Positions 1 to 8,912 of a DNA stretch of 13,298 nt are shown here, piece by piece (positions within the stretch are counted from its first letter, which is position 1; every line of letters begins with the position of its first letter). Where the stretch lies: contig DATIOF010000125.1 of assembly GCA_035473395.1 (NCBI GenBank), forward strand, positions 1 through 13,298, in the 5' to 3' direction. The stretch is from AC-32 sp035473395. GTDB taxonomy: Bacteria; Actinomycetota; Thermoleophilia; Gaiellales; Gaiellaceae. The notes under the pieces are model-generated. The model did no database searches. It was not told the origin of the DNA and saw only the letters and a list, made by a program, of their open reading frames with translations. The position numbers and the translations under genes are program-made.

Positions 1-602
1 GTGAGCCGGACGGGCTTTGGACACAGCAGCTCTACGGCACCACGCATCGCCTACTTGGTCCGGCGCACGGTCTCGTCGGAATCGTGAATTCGCTCCTGCA
101 GGTCGAGAGCGCGTGGAGCGAGTCGCTCCCGCGCGAGACGGCAAAAATCCTCGCCCATGAGGCAATCGTCGAAGACGGGCTGGCGACCTGGCCGGCGGAC
201 GCGGGCGGGCCGCTCGCTCCTGCGAGCGGGAGCGGGATCCGCCTGCAGTGGTGCCACGGTGCGCCCGGGATGGTCGCCACCGCGGCGCCGTACCTCGACG
301 AGGAGCTCCTGCTCGCCGGGGCCGAGCTGACGTGGCGCGCGGGCGCGCACGGCGAGGAGAAGGGCGCCGGCATCTGCCACGGTACTTCCGGGAACGGGTA
401 CGCACTCCTGAAGACGTTCGAGCGCACCGGAGACGAGCGCTGGCTCGAGCGGGCGCGCACCTTCGCCGTCCACGCGCTCGCGCAGACGGAGGCCGCGCCC
501 GGCCGGTACTCGCTCTTCACCGGCGGTGTCGGAGTCGCCCTCCTCGCCGCCGCGTGCCTCGACGCCGATCCGCGCTTCCCGGTGCTCGACGGCTGGGACT
601 AA
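1..602 (+). CDS. LanC-like (lanthionine synthetase C family) protein, 3' part
   Basis: This gene runs in from the left edge; reading is open from base 3 to the TAA at 600-602, giving about 199 residues of the C-terminal part. Three glycine-rich motifs typical of the LanC/LANCL alpha-barrel are visible: PAHGLVGI near the edge, QWCHGAPGM (about 248-274) and ICHGTSGNGYALL (about 372-410), followed by a SLFTGGVGVALL segment. The Cys in the second motif and the Cys-His in the third match the three zinc ligands of LanC cyclases, so the metal site looks intact. In lantibiotic pathways such proteins add cysteine thiols to dehydrated residues; stand-alone homologues have other or unknown roles. No precursor peptide or dehydratase is visible on this side, so the substrate cannot be named. 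The GTG at 84 is internal, because the family motif lies upstream of it. Confidence 0.85.
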   Translation, partial: EPDGLWTQQLYGTTHRLLGPAHGLVGIVNSLLQVESAWSESLPRETAKILAHEAIVEDGLATWPADAGGPLAPASGSGIRLQWCHGAPGMVATAAPYLDEELLLAGAELTWRAGAHGEEKGAGICHGTSGNGYALLKTFERTGDERWLERARTFAVHALAQTEAAPGRYSLFTGGVGVALLAAACLDADPRFPVLDGWD

Positions 603-622
603 GGCGCCGACTTGGCGGCGCC
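603..622 (+). terminator. Hairpin after the LanC-like gene
   Basis: Directly after the TAA, GGCGCCG (603-609) pairs perfectly with CGGCGCC (616-622) around a six-base loop. There is no T run, so it is a candidate GC-rich terminator rather than a textbook one. It separates the LanC-like gene from the ftsY promoter. Confidence 0.4.
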
Positions 623-662
623 GACCAGCAGAGGCCGGGTCGGCTCTGCCGGCCCGGCCGTC

Positions 663-668
663 TAACCT
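663..668 (+). promoter_or_regulatory. Candidate -10 box for leaderless ftsY
   Basis: TAACCT fits the TAnnnT actinobacterial -10 pattern and ends eight bases before the ATG at 677. Transcription would then begin at or next to the start codon. No ribosome binding site precedes that ATG. No convincing -35 is seen. The same spacing recurs before ffh, rnhB and the sugar ATPase gene. Confidence 0.45.
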
Positions 669-676
669 CCGCGCCG

Positions 677-1630
677 ATGGCGAGGACGTGGGCACAGCTG
701 CTCGGCGAGAACGGCGCGGTTGTCGAGCCGGAGGCGGCCGGCGGCGGGATGTTCTCGCGGCTGCGCGACTCGCTCGGCCGCAGCCGCCGCGCGCTGACCG
801 AGCAGATCGGCGTCGCCGCCTTCGACGCGGACGACGAGGCGTCGTGGGAACGCCTCGAGGAGGCGCTCATCGCCGCCGACGTCGGCGTGCCGGCGACTGC
901 CGAGCTGGTGCAGCGACTCGAAACGCGGGCCGATTTGGGCGCCGGGCTCACGGAGGCGCTGCAGGAGGAGATCGCGCGGATGCTCGGCGAGCCGGCACAG
1001 CTGAACGTGCGGGAGCGGCCAAGCGTGATCCTCGTCGTCGGCGTCAACGGCACCGGCAAGACGACCACGATCGGGAAGCTCGCGGCCAAGCTCTCCGAGC
1101 ACGGCCACTCGGTGCTCGTTGCGGCCGCCGACACCTTCCGCGCCGCGGCCGAGGAGCAGCTCGAGATCTGGGCCGAGCGCGCGGGCGCCGACTTCGTCGG
1201 CTCGGAGCGGGGAGGCGACCCGGCGGCGGTCGCCTACGACGGGATCGGCGCCGCGCAGACGCGCGGGCGCGACGTCGTGATCGTCGACACGGCCGGCCGT
1301 CTGCACACGCAGGTCAACCTGATGGAGGAGCTCGCCAAGGTCCGCCGCGTGATCGGCCAGCGCCTCGAGGGGGCGCCGCACGAGACGCTGCTGGTCGTCG
1401 ACGCGACCACCGGTCAGAACGGGCTTCAGCAGGCGCGGCTCTTCGGCGAGGCGGTCGAGGTGAGCGGAATCGCCCTGACCAAGCTCGACGGCTCGGCCAA
1501 GGGCGGGATCGCGATCGCGATCGCGTACGAGCTCGGCCTGCCGGTGAAGCTGATCGGGATCGGCGAGGGCCTGGACGACCTGCGGCCGTTCGATTCGGAC
1601 GACTTCGCGCGGGCGCTCATCGCCGGTTGA
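677..1630 (+). CDS. ftsY: Signal recognition particle receptor FtsY
   Basis: FtsY is the membrane-associated SRP GTPase that docks Ffh-ribosome complexes for co-translational insertion. The 317-residue product has an N-terminal helical domain (about residues 25-100) and the NG GTPase core: GVNGTGKT at 122-129, DTFRAAAEEQL just after, DTAGRL at 204-209 and TKLDGSAKGG at 268-277, ending in GIGEGLDDLRPF as in other FtsY proteins. The long acidic A domain of E. coli FtsY is absent, as in many actinobacteria. I chose ATG 677 because a TAACCT box lies eight bases upstream; ATG 749 (reading MFSRLRDSL) would give 293 residues and is a real alternative, since the family's first helix begins there. The partner ffh lies 4.7 kb downstream, beyond the sugar transporter genes. 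Confidence 0.95.
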   Translation: MARTWAQLLGENGAVVEPEAAGGGMFSRLRDSLGRSRRALTEQIGVAAFDADDEASWERLEEALIAADVGVPATAELVQRLETRADLGAGLTEALQEEIARMLGEPAQLNVRERPSVILVVGVNGTGKTTTIGKLAAKLSEHGHSVLVAAADTFRAAAEEQLEIWAERAGADFVGSERGGDPAAVAYDGIGAAQTRGRDVVIVDTAGRLHTQVNLMEELAKVRRVIGQRLEGAPHETLLVVDATTGQNGLQQARLFGEAVEVSGIALTKLDGSAKGGIAIAIAYELGLPVKLIGIGEGLDDLRPFDSDDFARALIAG

Positions 1631-1654
1631 AATGCGCCGGAGGGCCTGTAACGC
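1627..1654 (+). promoter_or_regulatory. Candidate promoter of first sugar-binding protein
   Basis: TTGAAA (1627-1632), overlapping the ftsY stop codon, is followed after 16 bases by TAACGC (1649-1654). It resembles the stronger TTGACG-N18-TAACGT promoter in front of the second binding-protein gene. The -10 is imperfect at its last base. Confidence 0.4.
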
Positions 1655-1676
1655 TGCGCACTCGTTCTCGTAGCCG

Positions 1677-1683
1677 AAGGAGG
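1677..1683 (+). promoter_or_regulatory. Strong ribosome binding site fixing a TTG start
   Basis: AAGGAGG lies six bases before the TTG at 1690. It decides this start, since the frame is open far upstream and no ATG or GTG sits at the head of the signal peptide. Confidence 0.8.
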
Positions 1684-1689
1684 CACCCC

Positions 1690-2790
1690 TTGATCAAGTT
1701 GACGCGACGACCATTGCCGGTCGCGCTTGCCGTCTGCGCACTCGCCGTGGTCGTTGCGGCCGGGTGTGGCAGCAGCAAGAAGAGCTCCAGCTCGACGACC
1801 ACCAGCGCAAGCGGAGGCAGCGGCAAGATCCAGGCCTGCGCGCTGCTCCCGGACACGAAGTCCTCGACGCGCTACACGCTGTTCGACGCGCCGTATCTGA
1901 AGGACGCGTTTGCGAACGCGAGCGTCCCGGCCCAGGTGCTGAACGCGCTGAACGACTCGCAGAAGCAGAAGTCGCAGGCGCAGCAATGCCTCGCGAAAGG
2001 CGCGAAGGTGATCCTGCTCGACCAGATCAACCAGGCCTCGGGCAACGCGATCACGAATCTCGCCGTCCAGCAGGGCGCGAAGGTGATCGACTACGACCGC
2101 CTGGTGCCCGGGAGCAAGGCCGCGTACTACGTCTCCTTCGACAACGTGGGCGTCGGCAAGCTGCAGGGTCAGGGCCTGGTCGCGGGCCTCAAGGCCAACG
2201 GCAGCTACACGCAGAAGCCCGTCATCTCGGAGCTGAACGGCGGGATCACGGACAACAACGCCAAGCTGTTCAAGCAGGGCTACGACTCGGTGCTCAACCC
2301 GCTCTACGCGAACGGCACCCTTGTCAAGGCGAAGGCCGGCGACCAGTTCACCGACTGGGACCCGATCAAGGGCCGCCAGATCTTCGACCAGATCCTGGCG
2401 CGGAACAACAACGACATCAAAGGCTCGATCGCCGCTAACGACGGTCTCGCCGGTGCTGTCATCTCCTCGCTGAAGGCGCACGGCCTGAAGCCGATCCCGC
2501 TGACCGGCCAGGATGCGACGCCGACCGGCGTCCAGTTCATCCTCGCCGGCTGGCAGTCCGGCACGGTCTACAAGTCCGTGAAGGAAGAGGCTGACGCGGC
2601 TTCGAAGGCCGCCATCGCGATCGTCAAGGGTCAGCCCGTGACCGGAGTGAACGGCAACGTCTCCGGCACGAAGTCGATCCTGCTGAAGCCGGTCTGGATC
2701 ACGAAGAAGAACTACACGCTCCTCTTCGACGACGGCTTCCTGAAGAAGGGCCAGGTCTGCACCGGGCAGTACGCCCAGTACTGCAGCTAA
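1690..2790 (+). CDS. Xylose-type ABC sugar importer substrate-binding lipoprotein (copy 1)
   Basis: The product (366 residues) is a periplasmic-binding-protein type 1 family member close to D-xylose-binding XylF. Residues 1-25 form a lipoprotein signal peptide: RR in the n-region, a hydrophobic stretch, and the lipobox-like VAAGC with Cys26 as the lipidated residue. A Ser/Thr-rich linker follows. XylF-like blocks are YDRLV (135-139), YYVSFDN, GGITDNNAKLF, AANDGLAGA and TGQDATPTGVQ. Four cysteines of the mature part (CALLP, QQCLAKG, VCTG and the terminal YC) are shared with copy 2 and could form disulfides. The TTG start is set by AAGGAGG. Its tandem paralogue follows, then the ATPase and permease genes, so it should deliver a pentose or related sugar to that transporter. 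The exact sugar is inferred from family resemblance only. Confidence 0.92.
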   Translation: MIKLTRRPLPVALAVCALAVVVAAGCGSSKKSSSSTTTSASGGSGKIQACALLPDTKSSTRYTLFDAPYLKDAFANASVPAQVLNALNDSQKQKSQAQQCLAKGAKVILLDQINQASGNAITNLAVQQGAKVIDYDRLVPGSKAAYYVSFDNVGVGKLQGQGLVAGLKANGSYTQKPVISELNGGITDNNAKLFKQGYDSVLNPLYANGTLVKAKAGDQFTDWDPIKGRQIFDQILARNNNDIKGSIAANDGLAGAVISSLKAHGLKPIPLTGQDATPTGVQFILAGWQSGTVYKSVKEEADAASKAAIAIVKGQPVTGVNGNVSGTKSILLKPVWITKKNYTLLFDDGFLKKGQVCTGQYAQYCS

Positions 2791-2799
2791 CCCGTCTCC

Positions 2800-2832
2800 G
2801 CGGCCGGGGCGCCCTCGTGGCGTCCCGGCCGC
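2800..2832 (+). terminator. Long GC hairpin after binding-protein copy 1
   Basis: A 14-bp stem (2800-2813 with 2819-2832, one G-T pair) closes a five-base loop, beginning nine bases after the stop. There is no strong T run. It shares the core CGGCCGGGGCGC with the hairpin after copy 2. It would limit read-through from copy 1 or protect its mRNA 3' end. Confidence 0.6.
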
Positions 2833-2851
2833 CGCTCTCGACCGAACCCAG

Positions 2852-2881
2852 TTGACGAGCGTGTCGCCGCGTACCTAACGT
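2852..2881 (+). promoter_or_regulatory. Promoter of second sugar-binding protein
   Basis: TTGACG (2852-2857) and TAACGT (2876-2881) are spaced by 18 bases, a good sigma-70-type match. The leader to the ATG at 2934 is about 45 bases and ends in a good binding site (AAGGAGAG, 2923-2930). No clear operator palindrome is seen. Confidence 0.6.
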
Positions 2882-2933
2882 TCAGGGCCCCCCGTACTCG
2901 TGCCCCCGAGCGCGGTCCACGAAAGGAGAGGTA

Positions 2934-4013
2934 ATGAAGAACCTCGCGAAGCGGTCGGCGCCGCTCGTTGCCCTCGCCGTGCTCGGCGCGTTGCTGGTCG
3001 TCGCAGCAGCGTCCGGTCATGGGAACGGCACGAAATCGTCGACGGCCGGCATCAAGGCGTGCGCGCTGCTCCCGGACACGAAGTCCTCGACGCGCTACAC
3101 GCTGTTCGACGCCCCGTACCTGAAGGCGGCGTTCAAGAAGGCGAACGTCCCGGCTCAGGTGCTGAACGCGCTGAACGACTCGCAGAAGCAGAAGTCGCAG
3201 GCGCAGCAGTGCCTCGCCAAGGGCGCGAAGGTGATCCTGCTCGACCAGATCAACGCGGCCTCCGGCACGGCGATCACGAACCTCGCCGTCAAGGCGGGCG
3301 CCAAGGTGATCGACTACGACCGCCTGGTCGTGGGCAGCAAGGCCGCCTACTACGTCTCGTTCGACAACCCGCGGGTCGGCAGGACGATGGGTACCGGACT
3401 GATCGCAGCGCTGAAGGCGAACGGGAAGTACGGCAAGCATCCGGTCGTCGGCAGGCTGAACGGCGGCATCACCGACAACAACGCCCATCTGTTCAGACAG
3501 GGCTACAACTCGGTGCTGAATCCGCTCTTCGCCAACGGCACGTTCAACAAAGCCTCTGGCGACGACCAGTACTCCGACTGGGACCCGATCAAGGGCCGCC
3601 AGATCTTCGACCAGATGCTCGCCCGCAACGCGAACAAGATCGACGCGATGATCGCGGCTAACGACGGTCTCGCCGGCGCGGTGATCGCGTCGCTGAAGGC
3701 CCACGGCCTGAAGCCGATCCCGCTCACCGGCCAGGACGCCACGCCCACCGGCGTGCAGTTCATCCTCGCCGGCTGGCAGACCGGAACGGTCTACAAGTCC
3801 GTGCGCAAGGAGGCCAACGCCGCAGCGGCCACGGCCATCGCGATCATCAAGCACCAGAAGGTCAAGGGCGTAAACGGCAAGACCAGCGGGACACCCTCGA
3901 TCCTGCTCACCCCCGTGTGGGTCACGAAGAAGAACTACAAGCTGCTCTTCACCGAGGGCTTCCTCAAGAAGAGTCAGGTCTGCACCGGGATTTACAAGAA
4001 GTACTGCCACTAG
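2934..4013 (+). CDS. Xylose-type ABC sugar importer substrate-binding protein (copy 2, no lipobox)
   Basis: This 359-residue protein is a tandem paralogue of the preceding gene; about four residues in five agree by eye, and from CALLP to the C terminus the two align with no net gap. XylF-like blocks are kept (YDRLV, YYVSFDN, GGITDNNAHLF, AANDGLAGA, TGQDATPTGVQ), as are the four mature cysteines. The N terminus is a signal peptide (KNLAKR, then a hydrophobic stretch to about residue 27), but where copy 1 has VAAGC this one reads VAAASGHG. It therefore lacks the lipidation cysteine and looks like a type I-cleaved secreted protein or an uncleaved membrane-anchored one. It has its own promoter and binding site. 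Substitutions such as DNVGVGKLQ to DNPRVGRTM could alter affinity or partner contacts. Confidence 0.92.
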   Translation: MKNLAKRSAPLVALAVLGALLVVAAASGHGNGTKSSTAGIKACALLPDTKSSTRYTLFDAPYLKAAFKKANVPAQVLNALNDSQKQKSQAQQCLAKGAKVILLDQINAASGTAITNLAVKAGAKVIDYDRLVVGSKAAYYVSFDNPRVGRTMGTGLIAALKANGKYGKHPVVGRLNGGITDNNAHLFRQGYNSVLNPLFANGTFNKASGDDQYSDWDPIKGRQIFDQMLARNANKIDAMIAANDGLAGAVIASLKAHGLKPIPLTGQDATPTGVQFILAGWQTGTVYKSVRKEANAAAATAIAIIKHQKVKGVNGKTSGTPSILLTPVWVTKKNYKLLFTEGFLKKSQVCTGIYKKYCH

Positions 4014-4023
4014 AACGCGTTTC

Positions 4024-4060
4024 ATCACGGCCGGGGCGCTGATTGCGCCCCGGCCGTGAT
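4024..4060 (+). terminator. Perfect 16-bp hairpin between binding protein and ATPase
   Basis: Bases 4024-4039 pair perfectly with 4045-4060 around a five-base loop (TGATT), ten bases after the copy 2 stop. No T run follows. The right arm runs into the proposed -10 of the next gene. It likely reduces read-through so that binding proteins outnumber the membrane components, as is usual for ABC importers. Confidence 0.7.
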
Positions 4061-4065
4061 ACAAA
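4057..4065 (+). promoter_or_regulatory. Candidate extended -10 for the leaderless ATPase gene
   Basis: TGATACAAA reads as TG-n-TACAAA, an extended -10 ending seven bases before ATG 4073. The final base departs from TAnnnT. The TG and first T lie in the right arm of the preceding hairpin. No ribosome binding site precedes the ATG. Confidence 0.4.
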
Positions 4066-4072
4066 CCCGCGG

Positions 4073-4836
<764 letters not shown>

Positions 4837-4840
<4 letters not shown>

Positions 4841-6069
4841 GCACCGCCGCTCCGCCGGAAGTCTCGGCCGCGGCCGCCGGGCAGGCCGGCATCGGCGACA
4901 TCGCTCGCGCCCGTTGGGAGGCCTTCAAGGGCGGCGACGTCGGCAGCGTCCCGGTGATCGTCGGGATCATCGCGATCACGATCTTCTTCACGGCGAAGTC
5001 GAACATCTTCTTCACCGCCGTCAACTTCTCGAACCTGATCGGCCAGATGGCCGGCGTGACGGTGATCGCCGTCGGGATCGTCTTCGTGCTCCTGATCGGC
5101 GAGATCGACCTGTCCGTCGGCTACGTCAGCGGCATCGGCAGCGTCGCGGTGGCCGAGTTCCAGCGCGCGGGGTCGAGCCACGACTACCCCGGCCTCGTCG
5201 CGATCGCGCTTGCGATCGCGATCTGCGCGGCGATCGGCACGGTGCAGGGCTCGATCATCGCGTTCCTCGGCGTGCCGTCGTTCGTGGTCACGCTCGCCGG
5301 GCTGCTGATCGCCCAGGGGATGATCATCTACCTGCTCGGGACCCAGGGCGTGATCGGGATCCAGGACCGCCAGATCCTCGACGTCTCCAACTACGTCCTG
5401 ACCAAGAACACCGGCTGGATCGTCGCGATCGTCTTCACCGTGCTGATGGCGGCGGGGTCGCTCGGAACGTATTTCAGCCGGCGGCGGGCCGGCCTGCCGA
5501 CCGGGAACCTGCTGCTGATCGTCGGGCGCGTCGTCTTCTACGCGGCCCTGGTCTTCGCCACGGTCGCCGTCTGCAACCACTCGCGCGGCGTGCCTCTGGT
5601 CGGGCTGGTGATCGTGTTCGTGGTCGTGCTCTTCTCCTACCTCGCCAGCCGAACGACCTTCGGCCGGCACGTCTACGCGGTCGGCGGCAACGCCGAGGCC
5701 GCGCGCCGTGCCGGCATCAACGTCAAGCTGATCCGCATCCTCTGCTTCACCATCTCCGGGGCCTGCGCCGGCCTGGGCGGCGTCATCCTCGCGTCACGCC
5801 TGAACTCGGTCGACCTGACCTTCGGCGGCGGCACGCTCCTGCTCGACGCGATCTCGGCGGCCGTGATCGGCGGCGTCAGCCTCTTCGGCGGCCGCGGCCG
5901 GGTGAGCGGCGCGCTCTTCGGCGGCCTGATCATCGGGATGATCAGCAATGGCACCGACCTCGTCGGCTCGGCCGACTGGATCAAGTACGTGACGACCGGG
6001 ACGATCCTGCTCGCCGCGGTGACGCTCGACACGGTCGCGCGGCGCCGCCAGGTCGCGGCCGGCCGCTGA
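4837..6069 (+). CDS. Sugar ABC importer permease, XylH/RbsC-like
   Basis: The 410-residue product is a branched-chain/ribose-type permease (BPD_transp_2 family). About ten hydrophobic segments are visible, beginning with VPVIVGIIAITIFF. The hallmark GEIDLSVG follows the third segment, and the cytoplasmic RTTFGRHVYAVGGNAEAARRAGI loop that contacts the ATPase is intact, as is the GGVSLFGGRGRVSGALFG block. Length is near that of E. coli XylH. I start it at TTG 4837, whose TTGA overlaps the ATPase stop; the frame is open upstream but that part is a shadow of the ATPase. One permease plus one single-domain ATPase implies a homodimer of each. It ends three bases before the convergent dodecin gene. 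Confidence 0.92.
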
Positions 6070-6072
6070 GCC

Positions 6073-6279
6073 TCAGCGTTCGATCGCGAAAGCGATGTTC
6101 ACGGTCGTGCGGTACGCGCTGATCCGCTCGTTCTCGACCACCGCGCTCATCGAGACCACGGACGCACCGGTGATCCCGCGAACCGTCTTGGCGGCCTCCT
6201 GAACGGCCGCGTCCGCGGCCTTGGCGAAGCTCTCGGGTGAGGACCCGATGATCGTGATCACTTTGGCAATGTCCGCCAT
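6073..6279 (-). CDS. Dodecin-fold small protein
   Basis: The product is 68 residues, the usual dodecin length: IAKVITIIGSSPESFAKAAD, then a helix, then strands ending TTVNIAFAIER. Dodecins form hollow dodecamers that store or sequester flavins. In Halobacterium dodecin Trp36 and Gln55 clamp the flavin; aligned by eye these are Gly (in RGITGASV) and Arg (in AYRTTV) here. It therefore probably does not bind flavin in the classical way and is nearer to the Trp-less dodecins, of which a calcium-binding mycobacterial member is known. ATG at 6279-6277 is preceded by a GAAGGGA binding site; a longer frame to 6324 lacks family residues. It converges with the permease gene and diverges from ffh; no clear promoter is seen. 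Confidence 0.85.
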   Translation of the reverse strand: MADIAKVITIIGSSPESFAKAADAAVQEAAKTVRGITGASVVSMSAVVENERISAYRTTVNIAFAIER

Positions 6280-6337
6280 CTCGATTCCCTTCGTCGGTGT
6301 GCCTGTCGCCGCACGCCTACCCAAAAACCCACGCGGC

Positions 6338-6343
6338 TAGACT
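6338..6343 (+). promoter_or_regulatory. Candidate -10 box for leaderless ffh
   Basis: TAGACT ends eight bases before the GTG at 6352, a spacing that puts the transcript start on or next to the start codon. No ribosome binding site lies between. No good -35 is visible 16-19 bases upstream. Confidence 0.5.
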
Positions 6344-6351
6344 GGCGGGCC

Positions 6352-7743
<1,392 letters not shown>

Positions 7744-7747
7744 TCGT

Positions 7748-7996
7748 TTGGCAGTCAAGCTGAGACTGACCCGAGTCGGGTCGAAGAAGAACCCCGTCTA
7801 CCGCATCGTGGCGGCGGACTCGCGCTCCCCGCGCGACGGCAAGTTCCTGGAGATCGTCGGCCGCTACAACCCGCAGACCGACCCGTCGACGATCGAGCTC
7901 GACGAGGACCGGATCAAGGACTGGATCTCGAAGGGGGCGCAGCCCTCGTCGACCGTCCAGAAGCTGCTGAAGGCCAAGGGTGTCCAGCTCGGCTGA
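7748..7996 (+). CDS. rpsP: 30S ribosomal protein S16
   Basis: S16 is an early-binding 30S assembly protein. The 82-residue product has the family start AVKLRLTRVGSKKNPVYRIV and the core DSRSPRDGKFLEIVGRYNP, ending in the usual short WISKGAQPSSTVQKLL segment. It initiates at TTG with a GGAGGT site. It is followed by khpA with a 17-base overlap, the classic rpsP-KH-rimM-trmD order, here with an extra phosphoesterase gene. Confidence 0.97.
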   Translation: MAVKLRLTRVGSKKNPVYRIVAADSRSPRDGKFLEIVGRYNPQTDPSTIELDEDRIKDWISKGAQPSSTVQKLLKAKGVQLG

Positions 7997-8219
7997 GCTC
8001 GTCGAGTACCTGGCCCGCCGCCTGGTCGACGACCCGGACGCGGTTCGGGTCGAGGAGCTCGACCGCGACGGCGACCTGGTGATCGAGCTCCACGTCGCCA
8101 GCGACGACGTGGGCAAGGTGATCGGCCGCCAGGGCCGGATCGCGCGGGCGCTGCGCACGGTCGTCCGTGCCTCGGCGGCGCGGCGCAGCGGGCGCACGCT
8201 GCTCGAGATCGTCGAATAG
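7980..8219 (+). CDS. khpA: KH-domain RNA-binding protein KhpA
   Basis: This 79-residue protein is a single type II KH domain with the RNA-contacting loop GRQG inside VIGRQGRIARALR. KhpA binds many RNAs and in several Gram-positive bacteria works with KhpB/EloR in cell elongation and small-RNA biology. Start is GTG 7980, within the 3' end of rpsP, preceded by GAAGG six bases upstream. The stop codon is immediately followed by the TTG of the phosphoesterase gene, so translation is probably coupled. Confidence 0.92.
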   Translation: MSSSAELVEYLARRLVDDPDAVRVEELDRDGDLVIELHVASDDVGKVIGRQGRIARALRTVVRASAARRSGRTLLEIVE

Positions 8220-8912
8220 TTGAGGGTCGCAGCTCTCTACGACATCCACGGGAACTTCCCGGCGCTCGAAGCCGTGCTGGCGGACGTCGAGCGCGAGGGC
8301 GTGGACGCGATCGTGGTCGGCGGCGACATCGCGGCCGGCCCGCCGCAGCCGCGCGAGGTCGTCGAGCTGCTGGGCTCGCTCCCGAATGCACACTGCATCC
8401 GCGGCAACGCCGACCGGCTCTTCGCCGACGAGTACACCGGCGACGACGGCCTGGCGTGGCTGCTCGAGCGGCTCGAGGACGAGCAGGCCGAGTGGCTCGC
8501 GGGGCTGCCGTTCTCGGTCGTGCTCGACGACACGCTCTACGTGCATGCGGCCCCGGACGACGACCGCACAATCGTCACCGAGCTGACCACCGACGAGAAG
8601 TTGGCAGGCCTCCTGCGCGACGTCGAGCAGCAGCGCGTGGTCGCGGGCCATACGCACATGCAGCTCGAGCGGCGCGTCGGGGACAAGGTGTTCGTCAACG
8701 CCGGCAGCATCGGCTGGCCGTACGAGGGCCGCCCGGGCGCGTACTGGGCGATCCTCGACGAGGGCGTCGAGCTGCGGCGCACCGAGTACGACCTCGAGCG
8801 CGCGGCCGGGCTCATTCGCGCGTCCGGACACCCCCGGGCCGAGGAGATCGCGGCCGGGAACATCCTCGTCTCCGCGCCGCGAGCTGAAGCGCTCGCGCAG
8901 TTCGGCGGATGA
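8220..8912 (+). CDS. Calcineurin-like metallophosphoesterase
   Basis: The 230-residue protein is a YfcE/MJ0936-type phosphodiesterase. Metal-binding motifs are all present in order: DIHGN (Asp8, His10), GGD (Asp36), RGNAD (Asn63), a YVHAAP His and GHTHM, followed by NAGSIGWP, the usual end of the metal site. The fold uses two divalent metals to hydrolyse phosphoesters; the substrate cannot be told from sequence (cyclic nucleotides, nucleic acid ends and small phosphoesters are all seen in the family). It starts at TTG 8220, directly after the khpA stop, and its TGA overlaps the rimM ATG (ATGA). This places it inside an otherwise standard ribosome maturation operon. The C-terminal 50 residues vary and carry no motif I recognise. 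Confidence 0.88.
   Translation: MRVAALYDIHGNFPALEAVLADVEREGVDAIVVGGDIAAGPPQPREVVELLGSLPNAHCIRGNADRLFADEYTGDDGLAWLLERLEDEQAEWLAGLPFSVVLDDTLYVHAAPDDDRTIVTELTTDEKLAGLLRDVEQQRVVAGHTHMQLERRVGDKVFVNAGSIGWPYEGRPGAYWAILDEGVELRRTEYDLERAAGLIRASGHPRAEEIAAGNILVSAPRAEALAQFGG

Noticed and set aside
1..602. A lantibiotic biosynthesis cluster
   Set aside because: Only the LanC-like end is visible; no precursor peptide, dehydratase or dedicated exporter lies in the window, and the next gene is ftsY.
1508..1530. Runs of GCGATCGC, also near 5206, 10228 and 10831, resembling HIP1 palindromes
   Set aside because: All lie in stretches coding alternating Ile and Ala with ATC and GCG codons, so codon choice explains them.
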